Origin: Climacium dendroides
Lineage: Eukaryota; Streptophyta; Bryopsida; Hypnales; Climaciaceae
Direction: 5' to 3'
Assembly: GCA_950106755.1 (NCBI GenBank)
Contig: OX467082.1
Span: forward strand, 620,001-684,000
Length of the DNA stretch: 64,000 nucleotides
Shown here: positions 24,816 through 35,235 of the stretch, in pieces
Layout of the letters: the number at the start of each line of letters is the position of its first letter
Position numbering within the stretch: the stretch's first letter is position 1
Notes under the pieces: model-generated
What the model saw: the letters and a program-made list of their open reading frames with translations, nothing else
The model's database searches: none
What the model was told of the DNA's origin: nothing
Program-made: the position numbers and the translations under genes

Positions 24816-26332
24816 CGACAAGTGCATTCATAACAAGACACTTGACATATAATTATTCTCCTCGCAGAATGGATCAACACAGGGAAGCACTGGAAATGTA
24901 CTTTGACAGATGTGATATTCAGTACCTTGAAGACCCCAACGAGACAAATGGATCCCTCATTGAGGGCGAGTACTGGGAGTTCAAGCATCCGGAGAGGATA
25001 GAAGCGTAGGGATTCCACATGATCCCCTTCAGAAACAACTTCTACTTCGCGTACAAGTTCAAGAACGTGCAGGTGTTTTTAAACCTCTCCGATGAGGAGA
25101 TGGTAAAAGATCTAGAAACGGACACCCTCCCCATGGTTAGAGTGAAGTGCGTGACAACGTTTCCCAACATTGCCCCTCAAGACCAGTACCACTTCACAAT
25201 CTGCCTAAACTCCATCCTCATTCCGTATGTAATGACACCCCTCCTCGCAAGCCTAGAACCCACACCGTTCCGAGACGAAATAAAGGAGTTGGAGAAAAAA
25301 ATCGATAACAATGAGTGGCAGAATTTAGATGGCACGCCTTTGAACCACAAGAAGCTCTGCAGCAAGATCCGCGCCTTGTTCAAGGACTTCACTCAACTCA
25401 AAGGGAAGTTGACAATGCAGACCGAGTTGAGCTGGCCGAGATCTGTCTCAGTGGACACCTCTAGACATGATGTGAGTTAGGGCTCTAGACTCAACAACAC
25501 GCAGGAATCCGGAGGCGCTCGAGGAACCAGAAATTCGAGAAAGTTGGTAGAGAAAACCCCGGAAATTAAGAAAGGGAAGAAAAGTAAGGCCTCCCCGTCC
25601 GTGCAGGCGCCTCTAGCAAGGTCCTCATAGGTATCTGAAGTTGCGGAGGCAAGTTACGTTGATGAGATGGCACATGTCCCCCATTCTCGAGCAACAAAAA
25701 GAAAGTCAGACTATGAAGAAGTAAGCAAGGTGTACAAGAAGTTCTAGACCACTTGTGAGGATGCCTACATCTTCAAGACTGATGACAAGAAAGAGATTGA
25801 CATCTCTCAACTAGTCCCACCTCCGGCAACATTCAACATCCGCTTGAAGGAGGACCGAATTGTCAAGGATTTAGTGAACTGGCTACTAAATATGCCCAAC
25901 AAGAACACGAGACAAACGCTCTACATCATGCCGGTTGGATACAATGAAAAACCGAAGGAGTGGACAGAGATTGAAAAAGGCGATTTCTACATCATCAATG
26001 GACAGTACAGCGTTGCTGCCAGTAAGTGGATGATGGATGATGCCAACAAGGTGGACCGCATGGAGAGGGAACACTTCCGGAAATGGAAGTGCTTTGTGGT
26101 TTGGTCAAATGACGCAAAGAAGCTCAGGCTCATCTCTGCGTTCTACAATAGGACAAACCACTTCTAGGTTGCGCAGCTGTCATGGGCAACGAATATCCTT
26201 GGAGCGCGATTAGTGTGGAAGGCTATGGAAAAGCCAAAAAATCCTACGCAGGCAGCATCTGTCAGAACCAGCATGGCTACAAGACGCATGGTTGAAGCAA
26301 AAAGAAACAAAGAGTCCTTCCAAGTATGTATG

Positions 26333-26361
26333 CATTTCAGCGCGGTTTGCGCTGATGTGTA
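26333..26361 (+). repeat. Intronic interrupted palindrome copy
   Basis: TTCAGCGCGGTTTGCGCTGA, same family as the five copies at 24.15-24.82 kb, inside the 123-bp intron 26324-26446 just after the donor. Confidence 0.8.
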
Positions 26362-27792
26362 ACGTTTTGCACAAGTCAACTAGCAATGCCAATTCAAATA
26401 TCGTTAAACCACCTTGTCTAATGAAAGTGCTGTGCTCAATCCTCAGGACTTCGAGAAAGCCATCTTCTTGCAATTCTCGATGATTGACATGAACAAGAAC
26501 CTCCGAATCGCAAAGACAAAGTTCAAGGAGGAGAAGCTGAAGCTAATTATGGCCCCAGAGGAAGTGTACAAGCTCTGGAGCGAGGTTATCACTGCGGCCA
26601 CATTCGGAGAGCTCATCAACCCAGACATGCAGAGAAAGTTCAATGCAAGGGAAGGATGGAACCCAGATAACTGCCTTCTCAACCGAAAATTCTTCAAGCA
26701 TTTGGAAAATCTGAGCTACGATGAATTGGCAACACTCGCCAAGCATATGCTGAACCAAACGGGCGAGAAACACACCTTGCTTTATTCGAAGGTGACGGTG
26801 AAGGCCGTGTCGTCTATGCTGTAGAGTTGTTATATCGCCAAGGAGTGGTCGGAGAGGCGGAAGCGCAAGCACTTGGTGAAGAAAGAACTTTACCAAATCG
26901 ATCCTGAGCTTGGACTTATGAATGCCAAGAACGAAATCATCAAGGACAACTGAAAAGCATTCAAGACGTCGCGAATGATTTCTAGAGCCACAATGGACAT
27001 GCTCCTCGACCGACCTGGAGAGGCCTACTTTGGGAGAGCAAAATCCGTCAACCAGAAGAATAAGACTTGTGCCAAGCTCTCCCCACAAGCATTCGGATTT
27101 TTCAACGTATTTCTTCATCACAAGAATAAATTCAAGAAGTCTACAACTAAGGGTTATTACTACCTGTATATTGAAAGCACTAATAGTTTCATGGAGTGGC
27201 TAGCGAGAGCATCGGATCCAGACACGTCAAAGAGAATGACATTGGGCGTGATCGACTTCAAGACATTACCCAAAGTCGAGAACAAGGGGAGCTCCACTGT
27301 GGACAGCCCTTACTTTAAGGAAGTAATGGTGTCACTCCGCAAGATGCAGGATCCGGTACTTCAGAATGTTCCCTCCTGGCTCTTTATTTGCGGCGATGAG
27401 AAGGAACAGGCACAAGTCCTACACTTCGTGGAGTCGAACAAGATTCTCGCTTCTTTCTTATTGGACTACTCCAAGTACAATGTGGGAAAGAACGATTGCC
27501 TCGGAGATATTTTGGCATCGAATAAGCCACCGAAGGTGTTTTTGGTGTTTCTTCAGCATCCCAGCAACGCAATTGGAGTGGGTATTCCAGAGGAGTACGA
27601 ATGCCCGGACTCCAATCGGTACATGAAGGCATGTGCCTACAGCGAGCTTGAATACCGGCTCCACAGCTTGGAGTTGCACATGGAGTTCTATTTGTGGCTC
27701 GTGAAGAATTTTTGCGCTCCAAGGGGTTGCATCCTCTCCTGTTTTGTGGGAGGCAAACTTACATGCACTGCAGTGGTATGTTCCTTAACTGT

Positions 27793-27902
27793 TGATCAGC
27801 GCGACTAGCGCTGATTTGCAATCTGATTCTAGTGTTGTTTCCTTCCTCTTCAATTTCATGGTTTCATGCACTCGTCGATTCAACGCGAGTCGCGCTGAAT
27901 TG
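27793..27902 (+). repeat. Two interrupted palindromes in one intron
   Basis: GATCAGCGCGACTAGCGCTG near 27794-27816 and TTCAACGCGAGTCGCGCTGA near 27879-27898, both inside the inferred intron 27776-27948. Having two copies in a 173-bp intron is far above chance. Confidence 0.85.
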
Positions 27903-30022
27903 TCACTGTCCACAATTTTATTCTAACCCTCTTCCTCTCCTCTTGTAGATGTCATCTATAGACGTGTACGCTATTGGATTCGCGGTGGAATCCCTTGACT
28001 GGAAGAAAATCTATTCGAAGGCCTACACGTTGGATAAGGCAGATTTTCTCGACATTGGGTACCCCATCAACAGTGTTCCTCCTCTAAGCGGAAATTGAAA
28101 TCAAGTTAGGAGACTCCAGCCAGAAAGAAGGCGGCTCCTATCTACGATGATGTGGAAGACGTTTCCACTGATGAGGAGGAAGACGACATTATGGAGATGG
28201 ATGATCATAATGTAGGCACTGAAGAGATGCCCACACCAACGGGACGACACACCGACGTGCAGGGGTCGTCTGCTTCATCCATGCTTCCGCCCTTATTGCA
28301 GACGCCGCGGACGCCCACTCCTTCTGGACGGCCACAGAAGAAGAGGAAGGCAGATCCCATCACCAGTGTCATCCAGCAGTTGGCCGAAATTCAGAAGTCG
28401 ACAGCAGAATCTCTGGTGGCTCTACAGAAGCAGACGGAGAATTCACAGAAGTAGATGGAACTAGCGTTGGCTCAAATGAGAGCCGACAATGTAAACGAGT
28501 GTTGAATATGGAGATGCACTAGTGCAATACGGACTAGATGAAGGAGGAGTCCCGGAGGAATAGGAAGATCATACAGTTGTTAATGTCGAGGGTCGGAATC
28601 CATCCTCTTGCTAAGCTACAGCCCGCGATGCAGTCGCCACCGCTGATGCTGCAAAGCCAGCCCTCCAGCTCCAACATCAGCAACGCGTCCTGTACTAATT
28701 AGTCGGACCAGTATTCCTCCAGTTAGCCCTTAATTCTCACCAAAGGCCCATTTAGAATAAACCGCTTCGGAATCGTTCCCACGAGGACTTGAGGTTTACA
28801 GATTCATAGGATAACTTCGACCTAAGCATTCACTTTCTCTCCTTCTTACTAATCTGGACTACAAGTCCGGTTCGGCCACTAGTGCCGGGTTGGTTCCGGA
28901 AAAGTCCGGAAACCATTCAGTTGCCCCTTCCGGGATCCCTAGGTTTAGGTGACGAGTGGCCAGTTCCACCGTCCGGATGCTTACCGTGTCCGGAAACACG
29001 CTCTCTCTCTCTCTCTCTCTTTTTCTCTCAACCTCTCAACCTCTACTACTGATGCTAAACTAACACTTCAGGGACCGGAAGTGTTCTACTCTTCCGTCAC
29101 TTCACAGATCCGGAATGCTTACCGGACTAGGTCACGTAGGGACGGTCAAGGACTACAACGACATTCTCACATTAGCCGGACACTAAGCCTCCGATCAACC
29201 GGGTGGATATCCTCGTACTCTCTTGGGCGTTGCGCCGGGGCTTTTACTCCGTCTATGGGGAATTCCAGCAATCCGGAATTCGGGCACGTCTTGCGAACTC
29301 CCGTACACGGAAGTTGCTAGCAGCCTCTCAGATACCCTTTCATCTAAGGCTGTATCCTACCCTCAGGCTATACCGGCATCTAGGCGGTAGTACTCTAACA
29401 CTACTGTTGGAACAATCCAGCCGATCTCCCCATCAAATTAGTGATGCCCGGAAACCACTCACGAAGTCGACTCTTGCTACTTAAGGTAAGTTTTAAGCGT
29501 CCGGAAAAGCAAGAATGGACCCACACATCCCATAAGCATGTACCGAATGCAAAAGATAAAAGAATGGACACTTCCAAACACTTAGATTAAGCTCAAAAAG
29601 ATACAAGCTGAAACTATGGGACGGATGTGAATGACCAGAAAGGTCCATCAAAACCCCTCTTAAACTAAAACTAACATCATCCTAAAAATCCTACAAAACA
29701 TTCCTATTGGTTTGCTAAATTTCCAGTAAATCCTAGATCCTATTTTTCCGGCTTTTGACGGCCGGACTCTGGTATTATCGCTACTCTACATTTCTGCATA
29801 CTACTCATCAGGATCTTTATCTGTGGGAGGAGCAAGATCCTTCAATGAGTCCAGATTGATCTGCTTTCAGCTACTCCCTGGAGAAAACACATCCGGACGC
29901 CTTGCTCCCCAACTCGGGACTCCCATGATGTTGGTGTCCCTATCTACACTCCGGGTTCCAACTATCGGGGCTTCCGGACTTCCTCGAGAATCCTTCTGGG
30001 TCTTCTTATGACGAGGAGATGA

Positions 30023-32085
30023 CTATATCGCCCGGCCTCCTTGAATCTCCGGAGTAGTACCCGTGAGATCAATGATTGGGGTCATTGGAAGGAGGTCTTC
30101 GCTTCCTTGGGGTACCACGGCACTCCAATCCACTCCTTTTGGTCTTCCGGGCGGTGGTGAAAGTTCTGGACTAACCAGCACCATTGGTGATACTACTGTA
30201 ATGATGGGTTCCGGATCATTACCTTCCGGAACCACCAAAGTTTGAACGGAGGGGGAGGAAAGTGTTACCGGATCTGACTTAGTGGGAGCCAGATACTCCA
30301 TCATATTCTGCATATCTGCCCAGGAGGCGTCCATCCGTCTCGCCTGCTCCAACAAACACTTGATGATGTATACCCGATTTGAGCTGGCAGCTACGTCGAG
30401 ATTGGCTTTAAACAACCGGGCTTTGTTGATGCAGTCCGCCGGTACTTCCAAGGAATTCCAGAGCCGGACCACACCTTGGCACAATGCCGCTATCTGCCGG
30501 TGGTGGTCCCCTTTTAGGACTCTGGCCGTCTCCTAGGCCATGCATAGATCGCTCTCCAATCTAAAGCACTTGGATTCCGATTCCTGGACCCGATCCAATC
30601 ATGTACGTTTTTCCACCCGTAAACCCCCCAACTCCGTTACCAACCGCTTCTGTTCCTCTATCAAGAGGGTGTTTTGCTTTTCCACTACCACCAACGCATC
30701 CGTCCTCCAGAAGATGGTGTTCCGGTCAGTCAATGCCATCTTCCGGTACACCCTCTTGAGGTTCTCCTCGTAATTCTCGAGAAGCTTCATGAGGTCATCC
30801 GCCCGCCATACAATGTGCTGGGCCATTTCCGTGATATCCTCTAGCGGCGTTTCGCTGCCACCAACGCATCCGTCCTCCGGAAGATGGCGTTCCGGTCAGT
30901 CAGTGCCATCTTCCGGCACACCCTCTTGAGGGTCTCCTTGTAATTCTCGAGAAGCTTCATGAGGTCATCCGCCCGCCATACAATGTGTTGGGCCATTTCC
31001 GCGATATCCTCCAACGGCATTCCCCCTAAGTGCATTTGGGTTCTATCTCCCTCCTCTGCCTCTATAAGTATGGTCCGGGAGGGTCCGGCCTCGGTCTGAG
31101 CGGGACCAGCTTGCTGCTGCACCAGTCCAACTTCTTGTGCAGAAGGTCGGACTTCTTCCGGAGCCAGTCTAGTTTCCGTCTGCCGATCCGGAATTTCTCC
31201 CTCCATTGGCTCTAACGCGGGAAGATCCTCTGTCGGCTTTACCGGTGGAGTCCTATTCCGCCGTCGCCTTTTCGTTAGAGGGGTGGCCGACTCCTCGTCC
31301 CCCATCTCTTCATCGTCTAGTCCATCGCGGGGAGAAGGTTCTTCTCCTCCGTACTGCTGGAGCTGAACCAGCTCCTGGTAGGCACTCTCCTCGTTCGCCT
31401 TGAGCAAGGAGTGCTGGGCATACAGGTGGGAGAGGTACGTCGGAAGAGGGCTCTGACCCTTCTTCTCCGACCAAAGGGAACGCACAAGGTCCCCTATTAA
31501 CTCGTGGATGATGGTTGCCTAATCCATCATCATTTTACCTTGAAGGCTCCCCAGGATGGCAAAAGCCACTTTTGCTACCACTCGCCTTGGCTCGGTTGGG
31601 TGAAGGATAGGGTTAAAAAATGCTATCACATCCCGATACTCCGGATTCACCAAGTCGGAAACCTAGTGACCCTCCTTCGGATTGGTCGGCGCCTGGAATT
31701 CGCCCTCCATAACCTCCTGATTCTTCTCCATGACTTTGTCCGGCGCCTCCCGGAACTTGTAGATGACTCTCCACTCATTAACCGACCACAATTCTGGCTT
31801 CGCCCGGAGGGTGGTATCCAAGATACCGCTTTCTGGACGAAGTAGATCAGACACTAAACTCTCCTCCCTGATGCCCCAAGGAACCTCTATGAGACCCTCA
31901 CATCCCATGTTGGTGAAGTTCCGTCTCAGGCGCTCCAGCCGGTCCTCCTTGGTGGGAACCTCTGGTACTACCTTCATCACCGGAATCGTCCTCGGTCGAG
32001 GCGGCGGCAGCGGAAGTTCTTCGTCAGAGTCTTCGGGCAGATCTTTCAACTTGTGTCGGCTTGCCTTGGAAATCATCGTGCTCAC
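30023..32085 (-). pseudogene. ORF1 of the CCGGA-rich retroelement
   Basis: Minus-strand coding from MSTMISKASRHKLKDL at 32085, in pieces 32085-31663, 31485-30841, about 30826-30599 and 30484-30023. It contains KPELWSVNEWRVIYKF, HPTEPRRVVAKVAFAILG and IIHELIGDLVRSLW, homologous to the ORF at 1988-3430, then Glu/Pro-rich linkers and a coiled-coil-like segment (IVWRADDLMKLLENY). Breaks seen: a TAG at about 31663, a TAG at about 31520, and a 170-bp tandem duplication that shifts the frame. Resembles the extra 'plant transposon protein' ORF of big retroelements; not gag by any motif I can see. Function unknown. Confidence 0.65.
30689..31028. repeat. 170-bp tandem duplication inside ORF1
   Basis: CACCAACGCATCCGTCCTCC starts at 30689 and again at 30859. 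The copies remain very similar through ATTCTCGAGAAGCTTCATGA and GGTCATCCGCCCGCCATACA. The 170-bp period is not a multiple of three, which explains why the reading frame ends early in the first-read copy and resumes in another frame. Confidence 0.9.
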
Positions 32086-32858
32086 AGGAAAACCTCACAC
32101 AATCTCTCCCTACCTCTCCTGCTCACAAAGATTCACTCCGGTAACCCCTACACGATCGCAACTCACACAGTCCCTCAGTTTACCGGAATTCTCAAAAAGC
32201 TAGGAAGACGGAAAACACAGATGTAAGGAGAATGAGAGAGTACTTGTGTCTTCTGTCGGCTACAGTTCTTCTTTTATGCTGGACAAACAGACGGTCGGTC
32301 GGATGAACGTACTGGACAGGTTTTTAACGGCAAAAACCTAACCCTAGTATGAATCCAGTTTCTGGTTTTTAGGGCCGGCGCCGTCATCCGATTTCCGGAA
32401 CTTTCTAGGGTTCCGGAATTAGGTTTAGGGTACCTAATGGAATTTGTTTGGATCCGGAGATCCGGAATTCCTGAATTCTTCTAAATTCCTATGAAAACTC
32501 AAAAACTTTTCTTTCTAAGAGAACAATTTTCGAAATTTTCTGTCGGTTGCTAGTATTTTGGACCTAGCATGTGGGATCACATTTCCACACCTTAGCCCAG
32601 TGCACTCAGATAATGTGCCTCCACCTTTTCCTGGTGCGGATCCTGTCCCGATCCCACTCCCGCCGGCAAAGGAAGCTTCAGAGGCCATTGAACGGAGTAG
32701 TGTCAACGCCGACAAGGGAGACACCGCAACGGAGGACGTTGACATTGGGTACAACCTGCCAATGGATGATTACGGACTGACTCAAACAAGTTCTGACCAA
32801 CCCATCGAGGAACCGCCTGCAGGTTGTGCCCAATGACCATTCAATGTCCTGTGTGTAG

Positions 32859-32883
32859 TCTCAGCGTGACTCGTGTTGAATTG
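32859..32883 (+). repeat. Interrupted palindrome copy in the FCP1-like gene
   Basis: TCTCAGCGTGACTCGTGTTG in the intron after 32822, a variant of the palindrome that surrounds the ParB-like gene. A weaker relative, TTGGCGTGACTAGACACGAT (35601-35620), lies in the intron 35517-35639. These link the FCP1-like gene to the ParB-like gene unit. Confidence 0.7.
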
Positions 32884-33554
32884 TATTGTAGTCTTTGGAC
32901 TAGTTAATTGTAGATACAACATGCCGAGTAGAAGCAATTCAGGTGGTACAGAAAATGTAGGACTAGTTTTGTAAATGAAAACTCATTTCATGAAATTGTA
33001 ATATGTGGATTTCTCACAAAGACTATTTTTCCTGATTCTTGAATCGCAGGCCTCTTGAATATCGTTTGCTTGCCTGAGAAAGGGCCTTCTGTTGTCGCAC
33101 ATTCTCTTCCACTAATGCCTTCACCACATCCGAACGTAGATGAGGTACAACCAGTCGATGAGCAATTGGTACCTCATAGTCCTACACTATTGGCAGTGGA
33201 AAACAAAGATGAACCTTCAGGTTCCATCACTACAACAATGGTAGTGTTTTATGACTTCAGAATTATGACTGAGGATGACTGGCGACTACTTGCAATCATA
33301 TTCTTGAAGGCCAACACTTTGGGGAGAAATATGACTGCAAAATATGATTACCAGTCATTTTTACGCCTTGTACTTCATAAGTGTATACTATACGGCCATT
33401 AGGAATACCAAAGTACTTCATAGGGAACATAGGGAACATGTTTGGAAACGTTGAGTCATATTATCAATTATATTTTCATAGTAGTGAATTTTTTTTTGTT
33501 TTGGGCAATTCAAGAAAAATATGGGCAATTCTAAGAAAAATATAAATAAGCCAT

Positions 33555-33715
33555 TATTTAAAATTTTGAAATCCTAGTCACCTACTTTTTTGGATTTTGA
33601 ATCCTAGTCACCACTTTTTTAGTGTTTTGAGACCCTAGCTATTATTTTTTTAGGATTTTAGAACCCTAGCCGCCACTTTTTAGGGTTTTGAAACCCTAGC
33701 CGTCACTTTCTTGTG
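33555..33715 (+). repeat. ~40-45-bp repeat, four to five copies
   Basis: Repeated TTTTGAAACCCTAGCCGYCA-like units (AATCCTAGTCACC, GACCCTAGCTATT, GAACCCTAGCCGCC, GAAACCCTAGCCGTC) separated by CTTTTTTAG-type spacers, within the 2.28-kb CACTA. Confidence 0.65.
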
Positions 33716-34360
33716 GTTCTTCTTCCTTATCTTCTATTGTTTCTTAGCTCTCATTTGTTGTTGCTTTTTGCTGCATGTCAACTCTTGTTTCTTGTTGCTC
33801 TTTATTTCATGTTTCTTGTTCTTATTGTTGCATCTAAATTCTTTTTTTCTTTTGCATTTGAACTCTTTCTTCTTTTTAATTCTTGTTTTATAGTTTTTGC
33901 TTCTTATTGTTGCATCTAAATTCTTTTTTTCTTTTGCATTTGAATTTTTTTTTTTTTAGTTCTTGTTTTATAGTTCTTGCTTCTTATTTCTTCTTGTTGC
34001 ATCTACACTCTCATTTCTTGTTGTTTCTTGTTATGTCTTAGTTGGTGCTTTTTGTTTCTTCTTGTATCTTAGTTGTTGCTTCTTATTTCCTCTTGTGTCT
34101 TAATTGTTACTTCATGTTGTGTCTTAGTTGTTGTTTTTTGTTTTGTATTTCTTCTTGCGTTTTAGTTGTTGTTTCTTGTTTCTTGTTGTGTCTTAGTTGT
34201 TATTTCTTGTTTCTTGTTGTGTCTTAGTTATTGCTTCTTGTTTCTTGTTGTGTCTTAGTTATTACTTAGTGGTTGTTTCTTATTTCTTGTTGCATCTTAA
34301 CTTTTACTTCTTATTATTTCTTAATACTTATCTTTTTTTTCTTGTTTCCTCCATCATCAA
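33716..34360 (+). repeat. T-rich, A-poor repeat tract
   Basis: About 640 bp dominated by T with G and C. It starts with a duplicated ~90-bp segment (TTGTTGCATCTAAATTCTTT twice, near 33820 and 33908) and continues as ~33-36-bp variants of TTGTTTCTTGTTGTGTCTTA. The ORFs here are low-complexity Leu/Phe/Cys/Ser strings and are rejected as genes. Confidence 0.75.
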
Positions 34361-34839
34361 TCTTATTCTTCCTATCATAAACTTGAGCTACATATTTTGT
34401 ATTGTTATAAGCCTTTGAAGGTTGAGCTTTGTTGTTCAATCACTAAAAATTAACCTCTCATTTCTTTAATTGTATATGCAAGCACCAAAAGTTGAAACAA
34501 AGACATTGGAAGCTACTTACAACCCAATGAAGTCATCTTCACATTGTTGTAAGGATTGTAGGTCTTATTGGATTGTGTGAAATGATTCATTGTGATATAT
34601 ATATTTTGTATTAGTGACTAATAAATGTCAATGAAGATAGTTGTATTTGTTCTTGCATTCTCCTTCTTTAATATGATTATCTCTCATACATCTCTAAAAT
34701 CATATATTATGTATTCATTTTTAATTGCATGAGGCTTTTTATTCAATTGTCAAATCATCTTGATGTATGATAGTTATATATCATGTTCATTTAAAATGCA
34801 TTAAAAATGTGATTGTAGTTAGTAATATGACTGACGAGA

Positions 34840-35235
34840 GTCATATTCTACATCATTCAAAAATATGACTCATGAGAATCATTTTTCACATTAACAAGAA
34901 TATGACTCACCGCGGTCATATTCCACATTACTACAAAATATGACTCACCCTAGTTATATTCCATGTAACCAAAAAATATGATTCATTGCAGTCATATTCC
35001 ATGTTACTACAAAATATGACTCATTGCAGTCATATTCCATGTCACTATAAAAAATGACTCACCCAGTCATATTTCACATCACTGCAAAATATGACTCACC
35101 GCAGTTATATTTCACATCACTACAAAATATGACTCACTGCAGTCATATTCCACGTTACTGCAAAATATGACTAACCACAGTCATATTCCACGTCATCAAA
35201 AAATATGACTCGACACAGTCGTATTCCACGTAGGA
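34840..35235 (+). repeat. ~43-bp subterminal repeat with inverted AATATGAC/GTCATATT
   Basis: About nine copies of a unit like CAAAATATGACTCACCGCAG followed by TCATATTCCACRTYACTA. Each unit contains AATATGAC and its inverse GTCATATT, giving paired sites in both orientations near the right end of the 2.28-kb CACTA. This is the expected form of a TNPA-type binding array; binding is inferred. Confidence 0.85.

Larger units (their letters stand above)
24869..28702 (+). pseudogene. ParB-like / DNA-methylase-like protein, amber-broken
   Basis: Exons: 24869-26323, 26447-27775, then 27949 on; the first two join in phase. The first exon is 485 codons in one frame broken only by TAGs (25007, 25478, 25628, 25745, 26165); the second has one TAG (26822) and one TGA (26951). 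Residues about 315-440 contain LKEDRIVKDLVNWLL and INGQYSVAASKWM, then WKCFVVWSNDAKKLRLISAF; this resembles the ParB/sulfiredoxin-type fold with its 'NG.H..AA' box. Residues about 840-930 (HPSNAIGVG, SELEYRLHSLELHMEFYLW, CILSCFVGGKLTCTAV, VYAIGFAVES) resemble an amino-methyltransferase with a degenerate FxGxG SAM loop. The C-terminus has a KKRK basic patch and a Gln-rich coiled coil. A frameshift lies near 28085 and another near 28510. Domain calls are by eye. Short minus-strand ORFs over it are shadows. Confidence 0.6.
28703..32540 (-). mobile_element. CCGGA-rich retroelement inserted between two genes
   Basis: This block has the CCGGA/TCCGG composition of the LTR blocks and carries a minus-strand ORF1. 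It separates the ParB-like gene from the FCP1-like gene, whose shared palindromes are absent from it. The left part (about 28.7-29.9 kb) is non-coding and LTR-like, with a (CT)n run at about 29001-29022. The right part (about 32.1-32.54 kb) holds a minus-strand TATA-like CATAAAAG (32271-32278) upstream of ORF1. No target duplication was found, so ends are approximate; the ParB-like gene's own stop at 28702 marks the left edge. No RT or integrase is present, so it would be non-autonomous. Confidence 0.55.

Noticed and set aside
24572..25018. 148-codon minus-strand ORF over the start of the ParB-like gene
   Set aside because: It is antisense to the coding exon and to the palindrome cluster, has no motif, and is explained as a shadow.
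33711..34418. Three ORFs that look like membrane proteins (Leu/Phe/Cys-rich)
   Set aside because: They are translations of a T-rich tandem repeat in several frames.
34840..35235. CRISPR-like array (regular ~43-bp spacing)
   Set aside because: The units have no unique spacers, the DNA is plant nuclear, and the array lies within a CACTA with clear ends and duplication.
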